Source: Oscillospiraceae bacterium (lineage in GTDB: Bacteria > Bacillota > Clostridia > Oscillospirales > Oscillospiraceae). From it: a stretch of 64,000 bases of DNA. This document shows, one piece after another, positions 41,674 through 51,433 of the stretch (its first letter is position 1; every line of letters starts with the position of its first letter). The stretch is from assembly GCA_015067565.1 (NCBI GenBank), contig SVMF01000007.1, forward strand, positions 36,423 to 100,422, given 5' to 3'. Below the pieces are notes generated by a model. That model did no database searches. It saw only the letters and a list, made by a program, of their open reading frames with translations, and had not been told where the DNA came from. A program made the translations under genes and the position numbers.

Positions 41674-42450
41674 ATGGATAAAAGCAGACAAATTTCATCC
41701 ATCAGCGAATCAGATGAAGAGAGAATGCTCCTTGTGCGCGTGTGCGACAAGCTGGAACGGGCACGGGAGCGCGACCTTGCGGCAAATTCGTGCTTTTTGA
41801 CACCGCGGCAACAGGCACTTTTGCGGACGCTGTTGCCGCAGTGTGGTTTTTTTGGCGGCACGGAGGGGGCAGAACGCGCTGTGGCCTATTTTTTGCCCGA
41901 ATATCTGACGGCTGAGGACTATTTTGATGCCGATGTGATTGCTTGCTTGAAGCTGGGCTTCTATGAGAAAAATGCCTTGAGCCACCGCAACATCCTCGGG
42001 GCGCTTATGGGCTGCGGCATCAAGCGCGAGTCGATCGGGGACATCATCGTCGGGGAGAACGAAGCCTTTGTGTTTGTTCTGGCAGAGCTGAAAAAATATC
42101 TGCGGGACAACCTGTCCTCGGCAGGACGGCACCATCTGTCGGTTAGCGAGGTCGCGCCCGAAACGGTGGTCAAGCCGCCGCAAAAAATGAAGGAGCTGCG
42201 TGTGACCGTGTCCTCACTGCGTCTGGACGGTGTTGTTTCGGCAGCATTTCATGTGAGTCGAGGCAGAGCCTGCGAGCTGATCCGCGCAGGAGATGTTTCC
42301 CTTAACTCGCTCGTGTGTCAAAAGGCCGACCGTATGATCTCGGTCGCTGATGAGCTTTCTGTGCGCGGCATGGGCAAGATGAAATTGCTCTCCGAGCACG
42401 GGCAGACCCGCAAGGATCGCACGGCAATCACGGTCGGCGTATACATTTAA
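41674..42450 (+). CDS. ylmH: YlmH-type S4-domain RNA-binding protein
   Basis: 258 residues. An N-terminal YlmH domain (TPRQQALLRTLLP ... FFGGTEGAERAVAYFLPEYL; HRNILGALMGCGIKRESIGDI) is followed by an S4 RNA-binding domain (~180-245; SSLRLDGVVSAAFHVSRGRACELIRAGDVSLN). In Bacillus YlmH acts with ribosome quality control (RqcP-like) and sits near sepF/divIVA; here it is away from the division cluster. AGGAG 6 nt upstream. Confidence 0.92.
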   Translation: MDKSRQISSISESDEERMLLVRVCDKLERARERDLAANSCFLTPRQQALLRTLLPQCGFFGGTEGAERAVAYFLPEYLTAEDYFDADVIACLKLGFYEKNALSHRNILGALMGCGIKRESIGDIIVGENEAFVFVLAELKKYLRDNLSSAGRHHLSVSEVAPETVVKPPQKMKELRVTVSSLRLDGVVSAAFHVSRGRACELIRAGDVSLNSLVCQKADRMISVADELSVRGMGKMKLLSEHGQTRKDRTAITVGVYI

Positions 42451-42467
42451 ATATATAGGAGATGAAC

Positions 42468-43568
42468 ATGAGAAAGAGAAATTACGGCATCGATCTGTTT
42501 CGTATGATTGCTGCCTTTATGGTGGTTTTCCTACATATGTTTACCATCGGGTTTGCAATCCCGCAGAATTGGATCTCGTTTCAGGGCGTCTGCGCCACTA
42601 CCCTGCAAAGCTTCCTTTACTGCGCGGTCAATTGCTTCGGCCTGATTTCGGGTTATGTGATGTTTTCACAGAAGGTGTCGATGAGGAAACTCGTGCCGCT
42701 CTGGGCACAGGTGTTATTTTACAGCATCGGTATCACTTTGATTTTTTACTTTTTTCATCCGGAACCGGTCGGAAAAGCGGCACTGCTTCATGCGCTGTTT
42801 CCGATCTCGTCGAAGCAGTGGTGGTATGTGTCGGCGTATTTTGGCGTGGTGTTTCTGGCACCGCTGATGAATTATGCCGTGGAGCGTTTGGACAGAAAGC
42901 TCTTGACAAAGTGCCTGCTACTGCTGTTGTTGCTCGCATGTGGTATATCCGTGCTTTTGGTCAAAGATCCAACGGGGCAGGCTAGGGGCTATTCCACCTT
43001 TTGGTTGGCGTTAATGTACCTGATCGGTGCGTACGCGAGAAAATACGAATGCTTTGTACAGAAGAAAAAACGATCCTACGTATTGACGCTCTGCGTTTCG
43101 GTGATGCTGACAGCCGGGCTTTCCGTGCTTGCATTCTACCTGAGCAAGGGAGCACTTCGGAGCCTGGTGCAGCCGACCATGTTCCTGCAGTTCCAGTCAC
43201 CACTGATGCTGCTTTCGGCGATTTGCCTGCTGGCAATCTTTGTAAATCTGAACATTGGCCCAAAATCAGCCAAAGTCATCTCCGTAATTTCACCGACCGC
43301 TCTCGGTGTGTATTTGCTGCATATCCATCCGCTGATCCTTGATCGGATGCTAAAAGGTTTTGCAAGAGGATTCTTGAACGACAGCCTGCTGATTTGGATG
43401 GCGAAGATCCTTATTGCGGCATTGGTGATTTTTGTGTCGTGTACATTTGTTGAGCTGTTGCGCATCCGCATTTTCAAATGGTTACGGATGGACAGAGCAT
43501 GTAATTGGATCAGCGACAAGGCAAGCGCAGCTTTCGATCGACTCTATCAAAAATATATTGAAAAATAG
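42468..43568 (+). CDS. Acyltransferase family 3 membrane protein
   Basis: 366 residues from ATG 42468 (the ATG at 42462 touches the AGGAG). Ten or so membrane segments; the N-terminal RNYGIDLFRMIAAFMVVFLHMF, with the conserved His in segment 1, is the acyltransferase-3/WecH/OafA signature, and LGVYLLHIHPLI near the end is typical. Such proteins O-acetylate or O-succinylate cell-surface glycans. The acceptor is unknown. It probably shares a transcript with ylmH. Confidence 0.85.
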   Translation: MRKRNYGIDLFRMIAAFMVVFLHMFTIGFAIPQNWISFQGVCATTLQSFLYCAVNCFGLISGYVMFSQKVSMRKLVPLWAQVLFYSIGITLIFYFFHPEPVGKAALLHALFPISSKQWWYVSAYFGVVFLAPLMNYAVERLDRKLLTKCLLLLLLLACGISVLLVKDPTGQARGYSTFWLALMYLIGAYARKYECFVQKKKRSYVLTLCVSVMLTAGLSVLAFYLSKGALRSLVQPTMFLQFQSPLMLLSAICLLAIFVNLNIGPKSAKVISVISPTALGVYLLHIHPLILDRMLKGFARGFLNDSLLIWMAKILIAALVIFVSCTFVELLRIRIFKWLRMDRACNWISDKASAAFDRLYQKYIEK

Positions 43569-43582
43569 CAAAGAACCGATGC

Positions 43583-43617
43583 GTCATTGCGAGGATCCAA
43601 GCGACGCGGCAATCTCG
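43583..43617. repeat. REP-like intergenic repeat
   Basis: GTCATTGCGAGGATCCAAGC plus GACGCGGCAATCTC closely resembles the widespread short intergenic repeat (core TCATTGCGAGG..GAAGCGACG..GCAATCTC) found in many bacterial genomes, with an imperfect palindrome ATTGC...GCAAT. Only one copy was noticed here. Confidence 0.55.
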
Positions 43618-43740
43618 TGAGGCGGTTTACATAAGTTCTTAGTAAATAGTATGAGGGACGGTAAGAAAGGGAGGGGCGGTTTTTCTCTGTTATGTACAAA
43701 AATATCTTAAAAAATTTATGAAAAAAAGCAAAAAAAGGTC

Positions 43741-43769
43741 TTGACATTCACGGGTTAGTGTATTACAAT
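43741..43769 (+). promoter_or_regulatory. Promoter of the S10-spc-alpha ribosomal protein operon
   Basis: TTGACA (43741-43746), a 17-bp spacer and TACAAT (43764-43769), followed by a GC-rich start region. Strong promoter; no other clear one is seen until the end of the cluster. Confidence 0.85.
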
Positions 43770-43915
43770 ATGTGAGGCGTTCAGAGAGGGTATCTCTGTG
43801 CGTACTGCGATGATGCAGGAGATTGCGTTCCAAACGGTAACTTCTGCGGAGTATGTCCGGTCATCGGGCGGCTGAGGCGTGAATGTATGTGGCGTATATC
43901 GCTGCAACATGGCAT

Positions 43916-43940
43916 CGGTCGGCACAAGTCGGCCGTTTTT
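43916..43940 (+). promoter_or_regulatory. Attenuator-like hairpin in the S10 leader
   Basis: CGGTCGGC (43916-43923) / GTCGGCCG (43928-43935) with loop ACAA forms 8 pairs including two wobbles and is followed by TTTTT (43936-43940). It sits ~145 nt into the leader and ~110 nt before rpsJ, the layout of premature-termination control of ribosomal protein operons. Confidence 0.55.
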
Positions 43941-44048
43941 CATGCAAGCGGAGTGATACGCACGGTTAAGCGTACACGAAATCGTCTCGACCGTACCCAG
44001 AAAGACAAACGAAAAAACTGAGTACGTTTCAAGGAGGAAACAACAACC

Positions 44049-44357
44049 ATGGCAAACACCAAGATCAGAATCCGCCTCAAGGCTTATGATCATCAGCTCA
44101 TCGATGCTACTGCAGAGAAGATCGTTGAGTCTGCAAAGCGCAACGGCGCTACCGTATCCGGCCCTATCCCTCTGCCCACCAAGAAGGAGATCATCACCAT
44201 CCTCCGCGCGGTGCACAAGTACAAGGATAGCCGTGAGCAGTTTGAGCGTCGCACCCACAAGAGATTGATCGACATCCTCAACCCCACCCCCAAGGCTATC
44301 GAAGCTCTGCAGGGCCTCGACCTTCCGGCTGGCGTTGAGATCGAGATAAAGCTGTAA
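44049..44357 (+). CDS. rpsJ: 30S ribosomal protein S10
   Basis: 102 residues, full length ([38 protein letters not shown]). First gene of the S10-spc-alpha cluster, AAGGAGG upstream. S10 is also a NusB partner in antitermination. Followed by a 133-nt structured gap before rplC, long for this operon. Confidence 0.98.
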   Translation: MANTKIRIRLKAYDHQLIDATAEKIVESAKRNGATVSGPIPLPTKKEIITILRAVHKYKDSREQFERRTHKRLIDILNPTPKAIEALQGLDLPAGVEIEIKL

Positions 44358-44393
44358 TATACATTATATATTGCAGAAACCCCCGCGTCCCCC

Positions 44394-44460
44394 GACCGCT
44401 GCCGAGCGGTCCTGGGTCATGTTGGCAAACCAATGACTGCCCAATGGTTAAGTTTGTCAA
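44394..44460 (+). other. Structured gap between rpsJ and rplC
   Basis: Two stems lie in the 133-nt gap: GACCGCT/AGCGGTC (44394-44400, 44405-44411, loop GCCG) and TTGGCAAAC/GTTTGTCAA (44422-44430, 44452-44460, one wobble). Neither is followed by a T-run. Possibly a regulatory or processing structure. Confidence 0.45.
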
Positions 44461-44490
44461 CCAATAACCTAAAATGAAGGAGAAACAACA

Positions 44491-45210
44491 ATGCAGAAAG
44501 CAATCATCGGCAAGAAAGTGGGTATGACCCAAATCTTCGATGAGACCGGTCGTGTGATCCCTGTCACCGTTATCGAGGCAGGCCCTTGCACCGTCGCTCA
44601 GAAGAAGACGACTGAAAAAGATGGTTACGAGTCTGTTCAGCTCGCATTCGGCGATTGCGCCGACAAGAAGCTGACCAAGCCCGAACTCGGCCATCTGAAG
44701 AAGGCAGGCATTACTGCCAAGAGACACCTGAAGGAATTCAAGCTTGACGACGCAGCGGCTCTCGAAGTCGGCGCTGAGATCAAGGCTGATGTCTTCGCTG
44801 CAGGCGATCACATCGACGTCACCGGCATTTCCAAGGGCCACGGCTTCCAGGGCGCAGTTAAGCGTCATGGCACCCATGTCCAGAAGAACAGCCACGGCGG
44901 CGGCCCCGTTCATCGTCACTCCGGTTCCATGGGCGCTTGCTCCACCCCGTCCCGTATCTTCAAGGGCAAGAACATGCCCGGCCACATGGGCGCAGAGCAG
45001 GTCACTGTTCAGAACCTCGATGTTGTTAAGGTTGATGCAGAGCTCAACATGCTCGTAGTCCGCGGCGCCATCCCTGGCCCCAAGGGCGGTCTCGTCTATA
45101 TCAAGTCCACCGTCAAGACCATCAAGGTCGCTAAGGGCGATGCAGGCATCAGCAAGAACCCGCAGAAGGCTTCCGGCCGTAACCCGCAGAAGGCTTCCGC
45201 AAGAAGCTAA
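44491..45210 (+). CDS. rplC: 50S ribosomal protein L3
   Basis: 239 residues, about 30 longer than typical bacterial L3 because of a basic C-terminal tail with a repeated NPQKAS motif (~225-237). The core is normal: [27 protein letters not shown] and [15 protein letters not shown]. An early assembly protein near the peptidyl transferase centre. Confidence 0.97.
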   Translation: MQKAIIGKKVGMTQIFDETGRVIPVTVIEAGPCTVAQKKTTEKDGYESVQLAFGDCADKKLTKPELGHLKKAGITAKRHLKEFKLDDAAALEVGAEIKADVFAAGDHIDVTGISKGHGFQGAVKRHGTHVQKNSHGGGPVHRHSGSMGACSTPSRIFKGKNMPGHMGAEQVTVQNLDVVKVDAELNMLVVRGAIPGPKGGLVYIKSTVKTIKVAKGDAGISKNPQKASGRNPQKASARS

Positions 45211-45229
45211 GAAAGGAGAGTTAAACTAA

Positions 45230-45850
45230 ATGAAGACTAATGTTTACGATATGAACGGCAAGCAGGTCGGCGAAGTTGAACTTTCCGAAGCTGTGTTTGG
45301 CATTGAGCCCAATGAGTCCGTTGTTCATGACGTCGTGAAGAACCATCTGGCAAACTGCCGTCAGGGCACACAGTCCGCTCTGACTCGTGCAGAGGTTTCC
45401 GGTGGCGGCAAGAAGCCCTGGAGACAGAAGGGTACCGGCCATGCTCGTCAGGGCAGCACCCGCGCTCCGCAGTGGACCCACGGCGGCATCGTATTTGCCC
45501 CGAAGCCCAGAGATTACAGCTACACCCTCAACAAGAAGGTTCGTAGACTGGCTCTGAAGTCCGTCCTGAGCGCAAAGGCTCAGTCCGAAGACATCATCGT
45601 GATCGACGAGATCAAGATGAATGAGATCAAGACCAAGAAGTTCGCCGGCTTCCTGAACGCAGTCAATGCTGATTGCAAGGCTTTGGTTGTCACCGCTGAG
45701 GTCAACGAGAACGTCGTCCTCTCCGCTCGCAACCTCCCCGGCGTTAAGACCGCTTTCGCCAACATTATCAATGTTTACGACATTCTGAATGCGAAGAAGC
45801 TCGTTCTTGATAAGGCTGCGCTGGCAAAGATCCAGGAGGTGTTCGCATAA
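45230..45850 (+). CDS. rplD: 50S ribosomal protein L4
   Basis: 206 residues; [23 protein letters not shown], the tunnel loop, is intact. L4 is the autoregulator of the S10 operon in gamma-proteobacteria. Its last base is shared with the rplW start (TAATG). Confidence 0.98.
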   Translation: MKTNVYDMNGKQVGEVELSEAVFGIEPNESVVHDVVKNHLANCRQGTQSALTRAEVSGGGKKPWRQKGTGHARQGSTRAPQWTHGGIVFAPKPRDYSYTLNKKVRRLALKSVLSAKAQSEDIIVIDEIKMNEIKTKKFAGFLNAVNADCKALVVTAEVNENVVLSARNLPGVKTAFANIINVYDILNAKKLVLDKAALAKIQEVFA

Positions 45851-46146
45851 TGAAGACTGCATACGATATCATCATCCGTCCGGTCATCACCGAACAGTCC
45901 ATGGAAGCTACCGAAATGAAGAAGTACGTCTTCTACGTCGCTAAGGACGCTAACAAGACTGAAATCAAGAAGGCTGTTTCCGAGATCTTCGGCGTTAAGG
46001 TCGAAAAGGTCACCACCATCAACATGGATGGCAAGCTGCACCGTCAGGGTCGCTACCCGATGGGCCGCACCGCTTCCTACAAGAAGGCTGTCGTGAAACT
46101 GACTGCCGATTCCAAGACCATCGAATTCTTCGAGGGTATGGTCTAA
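45850..46146 (+). CDS. rplW: 50S ribosomal protein L23
   Basis: 98 residues ([40 protein letters not shown]). Lines the tunnel exit and docks trigger factor and SRP. Coupled to rplD by a 1-nt overlap. Confidence 0.98.
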   Translation: MKTAYDIIIRPVITEQSMEATEMKKYVFYVAKDANKTEIKKAVSEIFGVKVEKVTTINMDGKLHRQGRYPMGRTASYKKAVVKLTADSKTIEFFEGMV

Positions 46147-46178
46147 TAACCATCTCAATTAAAGGAGTGTAACGCAAA

Positions 46179-47015
46179 ATGGCGATTAAAACTTATAAGC
46201 CTTATACGCCTGCCCGCAGAAACATGACTGTTTCCGCATTCGAAGGCGTCGATAAGAAGGCAAAGCCCGAGCGTAGCCTGGTTGAGACCCTGAAGAAGCA
46301 TTCCGGTCGCAACAGCTACGGCAAGATCACTGTCCGTCATCGTGGCGGCGGTAACAAGCGCAAGTACCGTATCATCGACTTCAAGCGCAACAAGCTGGAT
46401 ATGCCGGCAATCGTTGAGCGCCTGGAGTACGATCCCAACCGCAGCGCTTTCATCGCTCTGGTCAAGTACGAAGATGGCGAGCTCCGCTACATCCTCGCTC
46501 CTGTTGGCCTGAAGGTTGGCGACACTGTCATCTCCTCTGCAGATGCCGACATCAAGCCCGGCAACTGCCTGCCGATCGCAAACATCCCTGTCGGTACTGT
46601 CATCCACAACATTGAGCTCCAGCCCGGCTATGGTGCACAGCTCGTTCGTTCCGCCGGCGTCGCTGCACAGCTGCTGGCTAAGGAAGACACCCTCGCACAG
46701 GTCCGTCTGCCCTCCGGCGAAATGCGCTATGTTCGCATGAACTGCAAGGCATGTATCGGCCAGGTTGGTAACATCGACCATGGCAACATCCACATCGGTA
46801 AGGCTGGCCGTACCCGTCACATGGGTATCCGTCCGACCGTCCGCGGTTCTGTTATGAACCCCTGCGACCACCCGCACGGTGGTGGCGAAGGCCGCGCTCC
46901 TGTTGGTCGTCCCGGCCCTGTTACCCCGTGGGGTAAGCCGGCTCTTGGCTACAAGACCCGTAAGACCAAGAACCCGACCAATAAGTTCATCATCAAGCGC
47001 AGAAACAGCAAGTAA
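46179..47015 (+). CDS. rplB: 50S ribosomal protein L2
   Basis: 278 residues; the conserved C-terminal [15 protein letters not shown] loop, with the key His, is intact. Needed for subunit joining and peptidyl transfer. AAAGGAG upstream. Confidence 0.98.
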   Translation: MAIKTYKPYTPARRNMTVSAFEGVDKKAKPERSLVETLKKHSGRNSYGKITVRHRGGGNKRKYRIIDFKRNKLDMPAIVERLEYDPNRSAFIALVKYEDGELRYILAPVGLKVGDTVISSADADIKPGNCLPIANIPVGTVIHNIELQPGYGAQLVRSAGVAAQLLAKEDTLAQVRLPSGEMRYVRMNCKACIGQVGNIDHGNIHIGKAGRTRHMGIRPTVRGSVMNPCDHPHGGGEGRAPVGRPGPVTPWGKPALGYKTRKTKNPTNKFIIKRRNSK

Positions 47016-47029
47016 GGAGGAAATGAATA

Positions 47030-47308
47030 ATGAGCAGAAGCATTAAGAAAGGCCCGTTTGTTGCTCCTGAGCTGTACAAGCGCATTGAAGAGCTCAACAA
47101 AACCGGCGACAAGAAAGTGCTGAAGACCTGGTCCAGATCTTCCACCATTTTCCCCTCCTTTGTAGGTCACACGATCGCAGTCCATGACGGCCGTAAGCAC
47201 GTTCCCGTCTATGTGACTGAAGACATGGTTGGTCATAAGCTGGGCGAGTTCGTTCCTACCAGAACGTTCCGCGGACATTCCGGCTCCAAGACCTCCAATT
47301 CTAAGTAA
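47030..47308 (+). CDS. rpsS: 30S ribosomal protein S19
   Basis: 92 residues ([40 protein letters not shown]). Head protein of the small subunit, paired with S13. AAGGAGG precedes. Confidence 0.98.
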   Translation: MSRSIKKGPFVAPELYKRIEELNKTGDKKVLKTWSRSSTIFPSFVGHTIAVHDGRKHVPVYVTEDMVGHKLGEFVPTRTFRGHSGSKTSNSK

Positions 47309-47320
47309 GGGGGAAGAAAC

Positions 47321-47656
47321 ATGGAAGCAAAAGCACATCTGAAATACCTGCGTATTTCTCCGCGCAAGGTCACCATCCTGTGCGATCTCATTCGCGGCAA
47401 GGACGTCAAGACCGCTTGCGCCTATATCATGAGCACCCCGAAGGCAGCCTCTGAGCCCGTGCTCAAGCTCCTCAAGAGCGCGATTGCCAACGCCGAGAAT
47501 AACAACGGCATGGACGTTGAGAAGCTGTATGTTTCTACCGCCATTGCCAATCCTGGCCCCGTCCTGAAGCGTGGCAGACCCCGCGCAAAGGGCAGATACA
47601 ATCGTATTCTCAAGAGAACCACTCACATCACCATCGGTGTGAGCGAGAAGGCATAA
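47321..47656 (+). CDS. rplV: 50S ribosomal protein L22
   Basis: 111 residues ([23 protein letters not shown] ... [25 protein letters not shown]). The beta-hairpin lines the exit tunnel, a site of macrolide resistance in other species; nothing unusual is seen here. Confidence 0.98.
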   Translation: MEAKAHLKYLRISPRKVTILCDLIRGKDVKTACAYIMSTPKAASEPVLKLLKSAIANAENNNGMDVEKLYVSTAIANPGPVLKRGRPRAKGRYNRILKRTTHITIGVSEKA

Positions 47657-47667
47657 GGAGGTTTACT

Positions 47668-48453
47668 ATGGGACAGAAAGTTAATCCTCATGGTCTGCGT
47701 GTTGGCGTTATCAAGGATTGGGATTCCCGCTGGTACGCTCGTAACGACAAGGTCGGCGACCTGATCGTTGAAGACTACAACATCCGCAAGGACCTCAAGG
47801 CTAAATTGTATGGTGCAGGCATCGCTAAGATCGAGATCGAGCGTAGCAATGCCCGCGTTAAGATCAATCTGCACTGCGCTCGTCCCGGTGTCGTTATCGG
47901 CAAGGGCGGCCAGGAGATTGAAAAGCTCCGTTTGGAGATCGAGCAGAAGCTCGGCAAGTCCGTCAGCCTGAACATCATCGAGATCCGTAGCCCGGACCTC
48001 AATGCACAGCTCGTCGCTGAGAACATTGCTGCACAGCTCGAAAAGCGTATTTCCTTCCGTCGTGCAATGAAGCAGGCGATGCAGAGAGCTACCCGTCTGG
48101 GTGCAAAGGGCATCAAGTGCGCATGCGGTGGCCGTCTGGGCGGCGCCGAGATCGCTCGCAGCGAGTCTTACCACGAGGGTACCATTCCTCTGCAGACTCT
48201 GCGTGCTGACATCGAGTACGGTTTTGCGGAAGCAAATACCACCTATGGCAAGATCGGCTGCAAGGTTTGGATCTACAAGGGCGAAGTCCTGAATTCCACT
48301 CTGCGTCAGTCGGCACCGGAAGCCCCCCGTCGTGACCGCCGCAATAACGACCGTCGTCGTGATGATCGTCGTGGTGGCGACCGCCGTGGCTCCGGCAGAC
48401 CTTTCAATGGCGAGCGTCGTCGTGACGATCGTAGGGAAGGAGGCAACCGCTAA
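47668..48453 (+). CDS. rpsC: 30S ribosomal protein S3
   Basis: 261 residues, ~40 more than typical, because of an Arg/Asp/Gly-rich tail (~215-261; [19 protein letters not shown]). KH domain ([14 protein letters not shown]) and C-terminal domain normal. The tail is low-complexity and may contact mRNA. TAATG overlap with rplP. Confidence 0.97.
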   Translation: MGQKVNPHGLRVGVIKDWDSRWYARNDKVGDLIVEDYNIRKDLKAKLYGAGIAKIEIERSNARVKINLHCARPGVVIGKGGQEIEKLRLEIEQKLGKSVSLNIIEIRSPDLNAQLVAENIAAQLEKRISFRRAMKQAMQRATRLGAKGIKCACGGRLGGAEIARSESYHEGTIPLQTLRADIEYGFAEANTTYGKIGCKVWIYKGEVLNSTLRQSAPEAPRRDRRNNDRRRDDRRGGDRRGSGRPFNGERRRDDRREGGNR

Positions 48454-48887
48454 TGTTAATGCCTAAGAGAACAAAGTTCCGCCGTGTTCAGCGTGGCCGT
48501 ATGAAGGGCGCTGCATCCCGCGGTAATAAGGTGGCCTATGGCCAGTTCGGCATCCAGGCCGTAGAACCCGGCTGGATCACCGGCAACCAGATCGAGGCGG
48601 CTCGTATCGCAATGACCCGTTACACCAAGCGTAGCGGTCAGGTCTGGATTAAGATCTTCCCCGACAAGCCTGTTTCCAAGAAGGCTCTCGGCGTCCGTAT
48701 GGGCTCCGGTAAGGGCGCTCCTGAGTACTGGGTAGCTGTCGTGAAGGCACAGAAGGTCATGTTCGAAATCGGTGGCGTTTCCGAAGAGGACGCACGTGAG
48801 GCTCTCCGCCTTGCTCAGCACAAGCTGCCGATCAAGACCAAGATCATTGCCCGTGAAGAAGCAGTATCTGAGAATGGTGGTGAATAA
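48453..48887 (+). CDS. rplP: 50S ribosomal protein L16
   Basis: 144 residues starting [15 protein letters not shown], the usual L16 start, so the first ATG (overlapping the rpsC stop) is kept. Binds near the A-site tRNA. Its stop overlaps the rpmC start. Confidence 0.98.
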   Translation: MLMPKRTKFRRVQRGRMKGAASRGNKVAYGQFGIQAVEPGWITGNQIEAARIAMTRYTKRSGQVWIKIFPDKPVSKKALGVRMGSGKGAPEYWVAVVKAQKVMFEIGGVSEEDAREALRLAQHKLPIKTKIIAREEAVSENGGE

Positions 48888-49084
48888 TGATGAAGGTAAA
48901 AGAACTGAGAGCTATGTCCGTAGCTGACCTGAACGCAAAGGTCGCCGAACTGAAGAAGGACCTGTTTTTCCTGCGCATGCAGCATGCAACCAATCAGCTC
49001 GATAACCCCATCAAGATCGCTGCTGTGAAGAAGGATATTGCCCGCATCAAGACCATCATTCGTGAAAAAGAGACCGCAATCTGA
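48887..49084 (+). CDS. rpmC: 50S ribosomal protein L29
   Basis: 65 residues, ATGATG double start (KVKELRAMSVADLNAKVAELKKDLFFLRMQ). Small helical protein at the tunnel exit. Overlaps rplP by 1 nt. Confidence 0.97.
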   Translation: MMKVKELRAMSVADLNAKVAELKKDLFFLRMQHATNQLDNPIKIAAVKKDIARIKTIIREKETAI

Positions 49085-49098
49085 GGAGGTAACGGAAA

Positions 49099-49362
49099 AT
49101 GAGTGAAAATACCAGAGCTTTCCGCAAAACCAGAGTTGGTCAGGTTGTTTCCGATAAGATGGACAAGACCATCGTGGTTGCTGTTGAGGATAGCGTGCAG
49201 CACAAGCTGTATAAGAAGATCATTAAGAGAACCTACAAGCTGAAGGCACACGACGAGAATAACGAGTGTGGCATCGGCGATACCGTTAAGGTTATGGAGT
49301 GCCGCCCCCTGTCTAAGGACAAGAGATGGCGCCTCGTAGAAATCATCAAGAAGGCTGAATAA
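49099..49362 (+). CDS. rpsQ: 30S ribosomal protein S17
   Basis: 87 residues ([46 protein letters not shown]), full-length OB fold. GAGGAGG upstream. Confidence 0.98.
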   Translation: MSENTRAFRKTRVGQVVSDKMDKTIVVAVEDSVQHKLYKKIIKRTYKLKAHDENNECGIGDTVKVMECRPLSKDKRWRLVEIIKKAE

Positions 49363-49377
49363 GGAGGTCGACAATCA

Positions 49378-49746
49378 ATGATTCAACAGGAAACATTTCT
49401 GAAGGTTGCCGACAATACCGGCGCTAAGGAGATCAAGTGCATCCGTGTTCTTGGCGGCTCCAAGCGTAAGTTCGGCAACATCGGCGACGTTATCGTTGCC
49501 TCCGTTCGCAAGGCTGCTCCCGGCGGCACGGTGAAGAAGGGCGAAGTCGTCCGCGCTGTCATCGTTCGTACCGCAAAGGGCGTCCGCCGTGCAGACGGCA
49601 CCTATGTCCGTTTCGACGAGAATGCTGCTGTTCTGATCAAGGACGACAGAAATCCCCGTGGAACCCGTATCTTTGGGCCGGTTGCAAGAGAGCTTCGTGA
49701 TAAGGAATACATGAAGATCCTCTCCCTCGCTCCGGAAGTCATTTAA
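49378..49746 (+). CDS. rplN: 50S ribosomal protein L14
   Basis: 122 residues ([46 protein letters not shown]). Interface protein; binds RsfS in ribosome silencing. First gene of the spc-type block. Confidence 0.98.
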   Translation: MIQQETFLKVADNTGAKEIKCIRVLGGSKRKFGNIGDVIVASVRKAAPGGTVKKGEVVRAVIVRTAKGVRRADGTYVRFDENAAVLIKDDRNPRGTRIFGPVARELRDKEYMKILSLAPEVI

Positions 49747-49759
49747 GGAGGATAATGGT

Positions 49760-50065
49760 ATGAATATTAAGAAGAACGATACTGTTATTGTCCTGTCCGG
49801 CAAGTCCAAGGGCAAGATCGGCAAGGTCATCGCTGCCATGCCGAAGGAGAACAAGGCTATTGTAGAGGGCGTCAACGTTGCTACCTGCCACGTTAAGGCT
49901 CGTAGACAGAACGACGTCTCCGGCATCATCAAGCGCGAGATTCCCATCCGCGTTGATAAGATCCAGCTGTACTGCAGCTCTTGCAAGAAGGGCGTTCGCG
50001 TTGGCTTCAAGGTCGACGGCGACAAGAAGACCCGCGTCTGCAAGAAGTGCGGTAAGGAAATCTAA
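49760..50065 (+). CDS. rplX: 50S ribosomal protein L24
   Basis: 101 residues; KOW motif near the start ([19 protein letters not shown]). C-terminal [12 protein letters not shown] ... [10 protein letters not shown] gives two CxxC pairs, fitting a zinc-binding variant. An assembly initiator. Confidence 0.97.
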   Translation: MNIKKNDTVIVLSGKSKGKIGKVIAAMPKENKAIVEGVNVATCHVKARRQNDVSGIIKREIPIRVDKIQLYCSSCKKGVRVGFKVDGDKKTRVCKKCGKEI

Positions 50066-50082
50066 GGAGGAGGAACGTATCA

Positions 50083-50622
50083 ATGGCAAGACTGAAAGTT
50101 AAGTACAATGAAGAAATCGCTCCTGCTCTGATGAAGAAGTTCCAGTACAAGAGCGTTATGCAGATTCCCCAGATCGCAAAGGTCATTGTGAACGTCGGTT
50201 GCGGCGAGAGCAAGAACAATGCAAAGGAAATCGAAGCAATCTGCAAGGACATCGCTACCATCACCGGCCAGAAGCCCATCACCACCAAGGCTCGCAAGTC
50301 CGTTGCAAACTTTAAGGTTCGTGAAGGCGAAACTGTCGGCGTTAAGGTCACCCTGCGTGGCGAGAAGATGTGGGAGTTCATCGACCGTCTCTTCAACGTA
50401 GCACTGCCCCGTGTCCGCGACTTCCGCGGCATTAATCCCAACTCCTTCGACGGCCGTGGCAACTATGCAATGGGCCTGAAGGAACAGCTCATCTTCCCCG
50501 AAATCGAGTACGATAAGGTCGATAAGATCCGTGGTATGGACATTTGCATCTGCACCACTGCTACTACCGACGAAGAAGCCAAGGAACTGCTGACCCTCGT
50601 GGGCGCTCCGTTCCACGCTTAA
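50083..50622 (+). CDS. rplE: 50S ribosomal protein L5
   Basis: 179 residues ([50 protein letters not shown]). Part of the 5S RNP. AAGGAGG upstream. Confidence 0.98.
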   Translation: MARLKVKYNEEIAPALMKKFQYKSVMQIPQIAKVIVNVGCGESKNNAKEIEAICKDIATITGQKPITTKARKSVANFKVREGETVGVKVTLRGEKMWEFIDRLFNVALPRVRDFRGINPNSFDGRGNYAMGLKEQLIFPEIEYDKVDKIRGMDICICTTATTDEEAKELLTLVGAPFHA

Positions 50623-50639
50623 TTTGGGAGGATAACGAA

Positions 50640-50825
50640 ATGGCAAGAAAAGCTATGATTCTGAAGCAGCAGGCTGGAAACAAGTTCTCCACCCGCCGCT
50701 ACAACCGCTGCAAGATCTGCGGCAGACCCCATGCTTACCTGCGTGACTTCGGCATTTGCCGTATCTGCTTCCGCGAGCGCGCTTACAAGGGCGAGATTCC
50801 CGGCGTCAAGAAGGCTAGCTGGTAA
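50640..50825 (+). CDS. rpsZ: 30S ribosomal protein S14, zinc type
   Basis: 61 residues from ATG 50640, found within a longer open frame whose 5' part overlaps rplE and is spurious. RCKICGRPH ... ICRICFRE supply the four zinc Cys of the short S14 form. Followed by an unusual 197-nt gap. Confidence 0.97.
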   Translation: MARKAMILKQQAGNKFSTRRYNRCKICGRPHAYLRDFGICRICFRERAYKGEIPGVKKASW

Positions 50826-51022
50826 CTTGAATCACCTCATTGGTGATCAAACGGAGCACCAATAGTGCTCACCAAACAAGCACACAAATCACTGTGTGAT
50901 TCAAATGTAAAACAGGCATCAGAAGTCAGGGGAACATGGAGCCGATATACGGCTCACATTCCTCTGATACTCTGGCGTCTTAACGGGTACAGCCCGTAAC
51001 TTCTAAAAGGAGGAAACATCAC
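50826..51022 (+). promoter_or_regulatory. Highly structured 197-nt gap before rpsH (candidate regulatory RNA)
   Basis: Other gaps in this operon are mostly 10-20 nt. Here there are: a perfect outer stem TTGAATCAC/GTGATTCAA (50827-50835, 50896-50904) enclosing smaller hairpins (GAGCAC/GTGCTC; ATTGGTG/CACCAAT); a long two-part stem TCAGGGGAA/TTCCTCTGA (50926-50934, 50959-50967) with inner GAGCCG/CGGCTC (50939-50944, 50950-50955); and ACGGG/CCCGT (50983-50997). None ends in a T-run, so these are not terminators. In E. coli S8 represses the spc operon by binding mRNA near rplE; a binding site before rpsH here is a reasonable hypothesis. Confidence 0.6.
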
Positions 51023-51421
51023 ATGCAAATCACCGATCCCGTAGCAGATATGCTGACGCGCATCCGCAATGCAAACTCTGCAAAGCACGACACCGTTGAT
51101 GTCCCCGCTTCCAATCTGAAGAAGGACATCGCCAAGATCCTGCTCGACGAAGGCTACATCAAGTCCTACACCGTCGAAGAGGATGGCAAGCAGGGTATGA
51201 TCCACATCACCCTGAAGTATCTCGGCAATAAAGAGAAGGTCATCACCGGCCTGCGCCGCGTCTCCAAGCCCGGCCTGCGTGTCTACGCCGGCGCTGAAGA
51301 GCTGCCCAAGGTTCTCCGTGGCCTCGGCATTGCCATCATTTCCACTTCCAAGGGCGTCATGACCGATAAGGCTGCTCGTGCAGCACACGTCGGTGGCGAA
51401 GTTCTTGCGTTCGTCTGGTAA
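51023..51421 (+). CDS. rpsH: 30S ribosomal protein S8
   Basis: 132 residues ([25 protein letters not shown]-terminal [31 protein letters not shown]). Binds helix 21 of 16S rRNA and is a translational repressor in other bacteria. AAAAGGAGG upstream, right after the structured gap. Confidence 0.98.
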   Translation: MQITDPVADMLTRIRNANSAKHDTVDVPASNLKKDIAKILLDEGYIKSYTVEEDGKQGMIHITLKYLGNKEKVITGLRRVSKPGLRVYAGAEELPKVLRGLGIAIISTSKGVMTDKAARAAHVGGEVLAFVW

Positions 51422-51433
51422 GGAGGTAACAGT

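Larger units (their letters stand above)
43569..44048. other. 480-bp intergenic region: REP-like repeat, S10 promoter and long leader
   Basis: From left to right: a REP-like motif (43583-43617), ~120 bp of AT-rich DNA without a recognisable gene, the S10 operon promoter (43741-43769), and a ~270-nt untranslated leader containing an attenuator-like hairpin (43916-43940). No open frame with a ribosome binding site was found. Confidence 0.8.
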
